Shown: positions 32,182-44,800 of the stretch, piece after piece
Numbering within the stretch: the first letter of the stretch is position 1
How the letters are laid out: each line of letters starts with the position of its first letter
NCBI RefSeq assembly: GCF_000485595.1
Contig: NW_014577145.1
Coordinates: 86,366-137,553, forward strand
Direction: 5' to 3'
DNA length: 51,188 bases
Source of the DNA: Priapulus caudatus
Taxonomy: Eukaryota; Priapulida; Priapulimorpha; Priapulimorphida; Priapulidae
Made by a program: the position numbers and the translations under genes
Notes under the pieces: generated by a model
What the model was told of the DNA's origin: nothing
Database searches by the model: none
Seen by the model: only the letters and a program-made list of their open reading frames with translations

Positions 32182-35100
32182 TTAAAATGGAGAATTCATG
32201 CCGAGCTTAGTACCGAAGTTTAATCGCTCCCTCTTCTGGAATCGAACCTCTAGCCTGTATTGTGAAAAACCAGCGACAAAGCATTAAAAAACTCATATGA
32301 CTTAATTCTAAATGAAGTCTGTGTAATCCCATAATCAATGGTATAATTATAACTAATACCTATAATACTTAGAAATAAATATATAAATAAATCCGAGCAC
32401 AGCATTGCTACCAATATCTCCTCATAGCTAATACGATAAAACTCACTTGATTTCTCGTCTCTTGACTAGCTCATTTATGCTGACGAGTAACAGTGGCCAG
32501 AGCAGTCCCAGCAGCCATGCAGAGAGTGGAATGTCAGTGATGGAGAAATTGATCGACGGATGAGTAGGTACATACACCAACAAGTCAAAATTGAAGTAGA
32601 GCAGCTGGACTGTTACACTGCAAGAAAATTGACAATTGGTCATCGATGCAGAACCTGTACTGTAGGTATAGGCAGGTAAATATTATTCAATAATTACCAA
32701 GAGGTAGCACAGATATGGTTGTTGGCATTTCCAATGAAATGTGTGTGCAATGTAGAGAGTTTAATGTTAAAATTTACCAAAGCCCATGACAAGTTTCAAT
32801 GGGCTATATGGAAAACAATAATTTCTTTGTTGGATGCCCGCTTTGGTGCCATATACCATTGTTGTGAGTTTTTCGTTGAATACTTACATGGCTGGCATAA
32901 CTATACACCAGGCCTTGTTGAACGTGGGTAATCGCTTCCACAGTTGCTCATAGCGGCTAAGATAACTCATTGATATGATCCCTATAAACAGAAAACAGAC
33001 AAGTGTATATTGCCACTATACAACAGTACACTCTCTATACATCTAACGCAATTGTGAGAAGTAAACATTTGTATAGTGTATGCACCCATTAACTGTAAAG
33101 AGCATGGTACCAATGAAATTGCATGTCATCCCACTGCGATGACTGAGAAATGTGTGACATCCTCACCAAAGTAAAATGTGAGCAGGAATGCAACAACGTT
33201 TTGAGCAATAAGCAGTGCTTTGGAGTGGTCACTACTCCAGCCATTCCACTCCCCCGGTCGCGTGAAATTTCTGTTGAACAAACATATAATACATCTTAAA
33301 ATTGAAGCTGAAAGGGCTTGTGTATCATTTCAACAAATTGTGTACTCATTAACATACCTTCATATTATTTTTATAATATGAAATATTTAATGTGATGATA
33401 TATCTAAAGTCAAACATCATCTTAAATATTTCTTTACTTATATAACTCACTTTAAAAAGAATGAGATTTAAGCTAACAGGCCTGAACAAGCTTCTACAAC
33501 AGGCCAAAATAAAGTATACAGTAACAAACTGCTAATGCTTAAAACATTCAACTCACCCATATCCATAAAAGAGATGGCACTCCTCTAATGAATTCGTGAC
33601 CTTGACACAGAAGGCCCTCAACATCAGCACAAAGCAAGCAAGAGTGATGGCCACAGAAGGCAAGAACTTTGTCATGTAGAGCAAAGCAAATATGAGCATA
33701 GGCTGTAAATGGATATGAAAACATGAACTAAATATGGCAGCATACACAAGCAGCAAAACTTCCAGCTTTAAATACATCAAGACCCCGTATAAACTCGTGG
33801 CATTAGTAGATGGCTTCGCACATCAATAATTTTGAGCACCACTTTATGGAAATTAACAACTCCTAAATGAATGAAGAACCTAATTACCCGTTACGCAAAA
33901 TACATGTAACGGCAGCAGATCATCATCATCAGAAGAAGACACAGATAAAGAAGAAAAGAGGAAAAGAAGAAAAGAAAAGAAGAAGAAGAAGAAGAAGAAG
34001 AAGAAGAAGAAGAAGAAGAAGACAAGGAGAGAAATAAGCCTGCTATAGACAGACACCAGATTGGCTAGAATAACCTGCCTTCTTCTTCAGGCCTTTAGTG
34101 TTCTTGCCAGTAGCCTTCATCATGATATTGTGCTCCACTGGCTTGCCAAACAAAGACACACTGAGCAGAGGCACCACTACACAGCTGAGCCAAAGCACTT
34201 GGGAACCATTCAGTACAGGTGGCAACAGAAATATGGTGGAGAACACCTAAAAGCATAACAGGTTTCCGTTTAACAGCACAACAACACATTCACGATCATT
34301 GTGAAATAACACAGTATGCACAACTCTTACGTGGAAATGAATATTTCACACATTAGAGAACAAACAAGAGATTGTGCAAATTCCAAACATTTATATATTA
34401 GGTATTCAGTAAATTCTGGTAAGTACAGTATAATATGTCACAGATAAATTAACAGCATATACCTGCACAAGAGTGAGAGTCAACTCACAACAGATCAAAA
34501 ACTGACAACAATTGAGCAGGTTTGATGTGAAATTTCGAGCCTGCAAAGTAGAAAACCCAACATTCATATCATCCCTTTTTTCTAACAGCAAAGATCACAG
34601 AAAATACCCTGAATCATCGTATAATACAAACATTGTGCACATTACAAGTCGAAAAATAAAATGCACGTATGAAAATAAAACTCTCCTGTTGACCACTGTT
34701 GTACATGGTGCAGGCCCTGAATGCAGACATGGTGGCACACCATTACTAAGCATTGCTTTTATAATGTCCTATCGAAGCACTGATTGCCTAGACCTCACTG
34801 TCGACTACGTCAGGCGCACAAGTAACAGAGACAACGTTACCTGCATGACGAGTAGAAGAAAGGTGGAGGGATCCTCTTGCTCAAAGCTGACCGAACAGCT
34901 GATGGTATTCAGGGTCCTGCTTATGGCTATCGGACTGAGGCATGATGATCCCTCCTGACCACTGCACTGACCCATGCGTTTCATGCAGATCTCTGGTTGC
35001 ATAGGCGTAATGCCAATGCTGCAACAACATCGGAGAACCCCGGTCAGGACCCCAGTGTAGCGCAAAATTCCTGACTTGCGATATACATGATATAGGATTA

Positions 35101-35837
35101 GGATGCTTATAAGCCAGAGTTTGATTGTTTAATTCGCATTGTTCGCTTGGACGCATTGTATTTTTTTTCTCAGCTCGCAGCTTGCAGCTCGCATAGCAGG
35201 CAGCTCGCACAGCATAGAGGCATGTCCAAGAACTAATCGATCAAACGTCGTGTGAACGCTCTCTTCAACGACACTCCGTGTCGTTTTTGACCAATTTGTT
35301 ATCAACTACAATCTCTACCTATCAACTCTAAACTCTTAACTAATATAAACATTACAACACAGTTTGTGTTCGTCCAAGTGTACACAACCTATCGTAACAC
35401 AAAGACGAGCTGTGATTGGTCAGGTCGGCACGCATGCGCATACGCATCCTATATTATGTATTTCGCACACGTCAGGCATTTCGCACGACACCGGCAGGCA
35501 CGACGTAATGTAATCCAAGCGCACTCGAGCAACTGAGTGGGTAAAGTATCGCGTGTCATCCCGCAGTTTGATCACCTGATGTCGGCCTGCATGAAACATC
35601 CCGTATTGTGCATCTTCAGTGAGCTTCCTGCACAGCAGACGACCTCACCGTACTCCTGCATGATCTTGAACATCTCCCTTGTAGCTAGAAATCACCGGAA
35701 AAACACGAGTATGAACCAACAAGCATCTCTCCATCTCACAATCAGCAACTCACTATCCTCTTTCTCTCCACATGTGTAGTGTGTACACACGTGAGTTACT
35801 CAATTGCTCTATTACTTCCAGTCACTCCTTCTCTGGT

Positions 35838-35877
<40 letters not shown>

Positions 35878-38800
35878 AGACTATCAACTAAACCACCTGT
35901 GTACGAATACACCATTAATGCATTAGAGCACCATACTAATAGGTAAAGAGTCTGCACTGATGTTATAGAAATCTAACATCACCTTCCTTATAACTACAAA
36001 GACAGCAAGTCAGCGCTTACTGTCAGGAGTGCAGTCCGTGAAGAGAGGCACCAGCAACGGCACGTTGTCCACATTCTCAATGTGTGGGCGGATGTTCGCT
36101 ATACCCTTGGGAAGCTTTGCCTGTAGTGTGGCCACAACACACTTGTGTTAAACGTGCAGCTGGCTTGTGCACAGTGTAATTTATACGACTACGTACATAC
36201 CACTACATAATTATAATTGTGGCAAGTTCTACTAGTCAAACTGATGCAAGACCATTATAGGAGAGCTTAGTTCTAGAAGGTGATTAAAGGCACTAACACC
36301 CCACCTGCTACGCACACCAACACACTATACCCTTCTACCCCTACACCCCAGGTTTTAATCTTCTAACCCTAGCACCTCACCATCTAGGATTCTACCTCTA
36401 GACTGTCACCCTCTATGCTTCTACCCTTACCCTTCACTCTTCTACTGATGCCCCTCATCCTCTACCCTCCCAACCCAAATCCCATACCCTTATACTTCTA
36501 GCTCTTCACCCTCTACCCCTAAACCCTATACTTCTCACCGTATTGGCCATGTAGAAACCACCGGGAATGCTCTGACTGCTTGTGGTCAGGCGACTCGCTG
36601 AGAGCTCAGCGCCCTCTACCAGTATTGACTCGCCGGACTCGAAGATGACCTCGGCTACGTCGTCATGGTCAAGGATTTCCATCTCGATGCCATCAATGGC
36701 GCGCGGTGAGGTAACGTTGCCAACCGTAGCCTTGTCGTAGCTCTTGCATGCCTCACTTTCACCTTTCGCCTGAGTGATGACGATTCATTAGTGGAATACT
36801 ATGATGAAGGAAGGAGTGAGGGAAGGAGTGAAGGAGGGAAGGAGTGAGAGAATGGGGGAGAGGACAAAGTGAGAGCCAAGGGCTGGAGGGAGGAAGGGAG
36901 TGAGAGTAGGAGGAGAGGACAAAGTGAGAGCCAAGGGCTGGAGGGAGGAAGGGAGTGAGAGTAGGAGGAGAGGACAAAGTGAGAGCCAAGGGCTGGAGGG
37001 AGGGAGAGAGGGAGTGAGAGTAGGAGGAAGGGACAGAATGAGGGACAAAGGCAGGATGGAGGAAGGGATGAAGAAGGTAGGGTGTGGGACAACCTGCGGT
37101 GAGGCGACGATTGCAAACGGTGGTCATGTCAATAGACTTACATGACTCTCCTTTGGCTTTTACCTGAGAAGTGATGATGACTCTTTAGTGAAACCCTAGG
37201 AGGAAGGGATAGACAGAGGAAGGGAGGGCTGGATCGAGAGAGGGAGCGAGGGATGGGAGGAAGCAAGGTATAGGGACAACATGCGTTGATTTGATGTTGT
37301 GGGCGGTAGTTCGTGGTTGTTGTCGGTCTTACACGACTATTTGCCTATGGAGTGACGACGATTCATTATTGAAACTCTAGGAGGGCGAGAGGGAGGGAGG
37401 GAGGGAGGGGGGAGGGAGAGCTAAGGTATGGAGGGAGCGTGTGGCATGTATTATGGGGGGTGCAGGGATGCGTAAAGGCGATGCTATGGGTGGTGATTGC
37501 GGGGGTGGTGATGATCCATTAGTACATAGAAGAGAGGCAGGGAGGAAGGGTTGAAGGGATGGAGGAGGAAAGGAGCGCGGGAGGGGATGGGAGGGAGGGA
37601 GGAAGGGATGAGGGGATGGAGGGATGAAAAGAACGGATGGAAGCAGAAGGGGAGGAGGCAGCAGTTTGGATGGGAGGAAAAACGCACAGGCGCGAGAGAG
37701 AGAGAGAGAGAGAGCAAGAAATGGTGAAAGGAAGGGGGCCATGGGGGGAGGGAGAGAGGGCGAGAGAGGGATAGAGAGAGGGAGAGAGAGGAAGCGAGGG
37801 TGAGAGAGGGTGAGAGAGAGCGAGGGAGAGACAGAGACAGAGAGAGAGAGAGGGGAGAGAGAGAGAGAGACAGCCAGAAAATATGGCAATGTTAGTGTGC
37901 AGAGAAATGCTCTGAACTCTACTGGCTTCTTACTTAGAAGCAGTTAATGTAACTTAACAGCTAAATCACAACATTTACTCACGTTTACACAGATCACATA
38001 AACATGCATATCGCTCCACGCACCTCTTCTACGCGATCTATATTAATTAAGTCTGGTGCACTGGTACAGAGTCCTCTGGTGGCATTAGACAGATTCAGCC
38101 CAACATTATAGCTCATCTGAGGTAAGGAACGCTGAGTGACAACGCCTGGGCTCTTTATGCTTGACTGTGCCTTACTCAGCAAAGAGATGTGACAGTTCCA
38201 GCCTGCCTCAAGTCCCATCTTCTCTGAGAACACCTGCAACAGAAAACAGCTTTATCACAGAAACTCACCTAATCACTGTTGCATCCTTCCAACATAAGAG
38301 GCTTGCTCATTAGTATTTGATAACAGCATGGGTAGTTTAAGTATTCATTCTAATACCCCCCCAAAAAAACTTACAATGCACCCATCTGTCATAACAATGC
38401 ACCTACCCTGCTACGCAATTCACTCTCCTCGGAGAAATGCACAAAACGGATGCAGGCACCTTCTAGCTTCTCTAGCAGATCTATCATGTCCTGCAGGATT
38501 GACAGCATAAAGAAAATGACGTGAAGAAATCATCCCGTGAAGATAGTAATAGCCAACAACAGCTTTGCAACTTTATACTACTGCTGACCATACTAAATCG
38601 TCAATTTAAATCGTTTTCAATTGACCTATCCACTTGGAGCGAGTGATAGACAACTCTAGGCAATCAGCACTGCAACGACGTTCTAAAAACAATGCTTGCT
38701 ACAAAACGTGCCGCCGAGTCCACATTTCGATACAAACTACATCACATACGGTACATGTACACACCTAGTAACAGTATCCAAAGGGTCATGGTTATCTCGT

Positions 38801-41800
38801 TTAGGTGAATAGGTCAACTGACCTGCATTTAAGCAAAAACAAATATTTAATTGGTATGGGTAGATAGACGTAACTCTGCGATTACAATAAATGGCTACCG
38901 TTTTTGCTTGGTATTGCATTGTGACCATCCCGATGAAGATCTCGTTGCGCTGAGCTTGAAAGACATTGGTAGCATCCATAAGGCCCATGCTGTTGGCCTT
39001 CGCCATAACGCTAAGCAAGGAGTCTTCGCTGAAGTAGCGTGGGTGACCAAAGCTCACCTTACCGTCTAGGCTATCAGAATCCCACGACCTGCAACATACG
39101 AGGCATACGATGAGTGAGGTAGAGTGAAGATCATATGTACTAATGACAAGTAACTAATGCCAGGGGCGTGTACAGGATTTGTACGGGGGGGGGGGTCTAA
39201 CCGTAACCCAAACTTGCGAGCACGCGAAAGGAGGGTCTGGCCCTCCCCCCTCCCCCAGAAAATTTTGAAATTAGACCCCCTTAGATGCGTTTTCTGCGCG
39301 AACAGGGGAGGGGGGGTCCGAACCCCCTGGACCCCCCCCCCCAGTACACGGCCCTGAATGCAAGCTGCAAAACCGCCAGGCCATGCAGGGTATATAATGC
39401 TACTGGACAATGGATGTAGTAGAGGACAAGGCACATAATGCTACAGGACAAGGGATGTAAAACTAGAGGACAAACTACATAATGCTACAAGTACAGGCTA
39501 ATGAATATAAAGTTAGAGGGTAAAGTACATAATGCTAGAGGACAAGGTTAAATGCAATACAGATGCACTGATAAGTGGGTTAAGCATAGATAATGCAAGA
39601 ACATCCCAAAAACATTCTATTGTCAGATCGGGAAATCAGCAGGATGGAATGAAACCCAGTGAATCTACGCACCTGTTAGAGCTAGGACTCTGCAGGAAGG
39701 GATAATTCTCTGTGAAGTCCCCAGGGAGCTCAATAATCATGTTCTTGGTATCCATGGAGAGTGGATGTGTGATTGGACGGTAGGCAAATGCTGTGCAGTA
39801 CGCTGCTAGACTGCTCCGATGATAGAAGTCGAGGATTCGCTTTCTGTTGACAGAAGACATCATTAACGTCTACGAAAACTGATGACGTTAAATCATAAAT
39901 CTTAATAACAGGAGCACACGAGAACTCTTATATATTACTGTTAACAAGTTAAAATAAGTGTAATGAAAGATGCTATTGTACATTTTTTAAGCGTAATGAA
40001 ATGAATGTAATAAGTAATAAGTGTAATGAAATAAGTGTAATGAAAGATGCTATTGTACATTTTTTTAAGTTGCTACAACATACGGGCACAAAGTACGTGC
40101 TAATGTCAATACCTATCTGCAGGCTGCAGCGGCACTATATCATATCCATTCCAGAGTTCACTGCAGCAATCTAATACCATATCAGCAGTGCCTTGTGAGA
40201 GAAGTTGTTGCATGCCTGCCAAACCCAAATCATAAGCAAACTCATACTTCTGTGTTATACAATGTAGCAAAATAGGTAACGAATTGCAGAACATGTTATA
40301 ATCTATCACACAGAATTGTGAATTTACTTTTCAAATGAGATTAAAGGTCATGTGATGTGATAAGAAGCTAGTAATGAATTACAATATCAGTCTAATCGAT
40401 AAAATCGTCAAATGTACCTGTGTTCTTCTCCCTAACAATGACTGAGAACATGTTTGGCAGTGGAGTCTTAAACTTGATAAAAGATTGCACCTTACGAAGG
40501 TAACGCTCCCTGTTCTCTGGTGATGACTGAAACACATGCAATCACAGACAACTAGGGTTGCAAGCTTCTGGGTAACATATGCAACCTTTTCTCCTTTACA
40601 TTACACACCAGGAGGTTTCTGCAACATTTACACTAACACATATTTTTGCAATTGAATTACGAAGACTTGTCTTATTCCCATGAAAATTTTGTTATCACTG
40701 TACTAATTTGCTAGTGACTGGTTAAACACAGAAAGTTAAGACTATTACAGATGATGATTTTATCTATGCAAGTAGCCATCCTCATACATGTCTACCTATA
40801 CGGAATGTCCGTAAGTTGGCTCAAAATTTATTGCGTGCTGTTTTGTTTAGAGAACGATAAAATAACGCATGAACACGTGCACACAAGTAAAGATAACAGT
40901 AAGTGAATGCAGACTAGAGACTGCAGAGATGACTCTCGGTTAATGAAGTGTTAATATTAAACTCAATTTTGTTGTGATTTGTAGATCCTAAGGATTTCTT
41001 ATGGATTTTATGGATTTTTCCAGAAGGTTATACAGGTGGGCATCCGAAGGGGTTGACATGTATATGCATCCTGGCATATGTGATCTGTTTTCCACAGCTC
41101 AACATAGCATACTGTTACAATTAGCACTTTTCTACACTCAGCCTAAGTAATGCTTAACACAAAATTTCACACAAAATCAATATTCTTTATTAGCACGAAA
41201 CTATATTAAAACTGCAATGCAATTTGGGTATTTCATTAAGTACATAGGATAGGCGAGGAGCACGCACCAGGTTTCTATACACAGCCAGCTGCTTGTCTAA
41301 ACTGAATATATCCATAGCACAATCCTTGAAGCCAATCTGTCTTGCCATCTCACACAGACACCTACGAATATATACATATAAATTACTTAACTCAGGCTGT
41401 GGCAAGACCACTTCCACCATGTTGTAAATATAGTGAGAGGCAGTCATTGAAATAAAAAGAACTGATTTGAAATGAATGCCTTACCACATCCCTGGCTTGG
41501 TATCATTTTATATAATCTAGGACTTTACAGGTTATAACGAAATTATCACACAAAGTTAGTGACAATATTATATACACGTTTAGTTTCATTAATGTTAATA
41601 CAGTATACCTTAAGTGCTTAAAAACGTGTGGTGCATGTGTTAAATAAAGGTTTGATACAAGTGTACCTGAAATGTGAGTAGTTACAAAGATTAGTGCTGA
41701 CATTGATTTATTTACTATGCAGAAATCCACCAACGATAAACATACCAATGCTTGTTTTTCTCCAACATATAATTGGAAACACAAAGCAAGGATGCACTAC

Positions 41801-44800
41801 TATAGAGCTACTAGCCTCGTTCACACGAGACCTCGTATTTCTGAAATACCGGATTTGCGAAATACCGTATCTGAGACAAATACGCGGCCGAGCGTTCACA
41901 CGCTGATTCGCGGCTCCAGAAATACGGTATTTTCGAGCTGGGAGCTGCTTTAAACAATCAAGCGAACAATGCGAAATAAACAATGCAATGCGCACCCTGC
42001 CGATAACATACGTAGACTGGTCCGCGCTCGACAGTTCCACTCGTGTTACACTGGAACTGTCGAGCGCGGACCAGTCTATAAAATACGTGGCTCCAGAAAT
42101 CCGGTATTTAGCGTTCACACGAGGAAATGCGCGGTCCAAGAAATCCGGTATTTCTCAAGCACGGCAAATTATTCGGGTTCTGGGAAGCCTCGTATTTACA
42201 TGAAATACCGGATCTGTTTAGATACCGTATTTCTTGGGCCTCGTATTTTGCCTCGTGTGAACGCTAAATACCGGATTTCTTGCTACGTGTGAACGCGGCT
42301 ACTATGTGAAATTAGAACACATCATGCCACAGATATAACAGGTGGCATATAGCTATAACAGGTGGCTATAGCTATAACAGGTAGCTAGCTATACCTACCA
42401 CATCCAAAAGAACACTCTACCAGCATGATCATAACAGTACATAAGATTTTGGAAACCTACTCAATATTTTGTATATTATTTCATGAATCGTCTCTCGCTA
42501 AATGGCAATGGGTGCATGGTGATTCTAAATGAATTAATTAAGTCACAAGCCTCAAATGTAAATTAACCAAGGGAATTACATTGAATAGATTCTTTAGCAC
42601 AGAATAAAACTAGATGGGAAATCTAAATATGACTGTCCTAGTTTATTTTTAAAAAGTCAATTCAATATGTGTGTGACAAAGTGCACACTCATACACATTT
42701 GTTTGAGATACGATTTAATTCGGATTTTGAAAGTCACTTGCTCACATTTTAGAGTGTACTGGCAGGATTTCTATCTTTAGTTTATTTTTAAAAAGTCAAT
42801 TCAATATGTGTGTGACAAAGTGCACACTCATACACATTTGTTTGAGAAACGATTTAATTCGGATTTTTAAAGTCACTCACATTTTAGAGTGTACTGGCAG
42901 GATTTTTTTTATAGTTTATAAATTATGAAAATACAGTTATATATTTTTGTCCACTCGTTATCATGAACTAATATTAGCTTGGGTTAGTTTAATGCACCGA
43001 TAATCAATAATTATGTTACGGCTTATAAACGTATTTTTATTCCAGTCCACCAATTAAACAAACATGGCAGTGCTCTGCTAGGTAAGCATTCACATTCCCA
43101 TGCTTTACGAAAACACTTCAACTTATAAACTTATTACTGATTAGGTGTGCAGCAAATTGGCACTTCATACGGTTACCTTGGCAAAAATAACTTCGACAAA
43201 CAAGACTGATAACAGGCATTTCTATCACGTGTTGCCACCAGCAGGTCAGCAGAATCACTGTTGAGGACAAGGCACCAACAAAATTAGTTCGAAAAATAAG
43301 GACGTGAATAGAAAATCCAGTGATAATTTCAGGCTTTTGTGAGGTAAAACTGAACTCTACAGCAGCCAGCCTCAGAACACAACTTGTTAGCAGTGACATG
43401 CCAGATGCATTTCAACAAGCAAAACATTTTCATTTCAAACTAAGTAAACGTCAGGCAATCACCGAAGTAATTACACATATATGCTTTCAAACAAGCTGAT
43501 ATTTAGAATCTACAAGGATAACTGTTCGTACACACACTGTGTTAGACATTTCCGTGATTCTACGCCTTGTGTTAAGGGTGTTTGGATGTTCTAAAAACTA
43601 AACGAGCAAGTCACAAGGTGAAACCTCCACGCAATTGATTCTTACCACTATATCAATGAGGCACAGCCTACCTCGAGATGTCCTCATGCTTATGTGCGCA
43701 TGCTCATTATTATGCCTATTCCTTCTGTTGAGGTGTCATCAAGTAATTAACTTACCTCCTATTAACAACACCGATGGCATCCTTATCGCTCAGCGAGGCT
43801 CTATACACATGATCTGTGAACAGCGTGTAGAAATCCGAAGTCTCCGCGTTACACGTGTTAAGCAGCACGTTGAGGCCCTGAAACAATATGACGCCAAACC
43901 AAGGTCAACAGTCAACAAACAGACACAAGATGATGCGTTTTGCACTGAAACAAAACCTGGGAACTTTTTTTCCAACTGGCAAAAGGCAAACATGCCATAC
44001 ACTCAAATATGTGTTTATCGTTTACTGGAGACTTTGTTAACAATAGAACTAAGTGCAACTTACCAGTGGCTTGAGAGAGCTGATATGTTTTCTCCAGCAA
44101 GGATCATCAAACTCAATGCTGAAGGGAGTCAAGTTATCATGAGAGAAATCCAACACAACTACAGTGGTCTTTCGTGGCAACTGCAGATCTGCAAATACAC
44201 ACTATGCTTGCAAACACACTATGATATTTTCCCAACTGATATTTCTACATCTTATAATCCGTCTCATCATGAGGGTTAATAAGCATACATTTACAACTGG
44301 TTAAAATTGACATAACCATAACCTGTATGTATTCTGATAGAAAACGGAACAACCACGACCTAGTAATTTAATTCACGTTTTAATTCCCAAACATAAAAAT
44401 TAATCACTGTGCAAACCAACCAAAGTTCTACATACACATATGTATATAATTACATCACCCAGACAATTAGCATAATTGCATCATATTGCAGATAGACACT
44501 ATTTTCTCAATCGTAATCTGTTCTATAAAAACAACCATGATAAGAAATTACCATTAAACAAGTTACAGACTTTTGAAAAAGAGCTCCCGTGAATAAAAAG
44601 GCATTTTTTGCCTGACACCAACCATCGGGTCTGGCCGACTGCAACGGTGCGAGCGTGTCCTTGCCCTCGAAGCTATCCTCGCGAGTCTTGGCCGCAGTGT
44701 CGGTGACGTTGAGTGCGCTTGCCATGACTGAACCGGAGTCGCACGACACATCGTCCCCACCGCCGTTGTCGCCGCCGCCGCCGCCGCCTCCGCCGCCCTC

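Noticed and set aside
37377-37889. 170-codon Ser/Pro/Leu-rich minus frame
   Set aside because: Produced by the polypurine/polypyrimidine repeat; no stop codons because of composition, not coding.
43635-44279. 214-codon plus-strand open frame
   Set aside because: It runs antisense across TMEM94 exons 43756-43877 and 44064-44188, resembles no protein family and has no splice or promoter context; a shadow frame.
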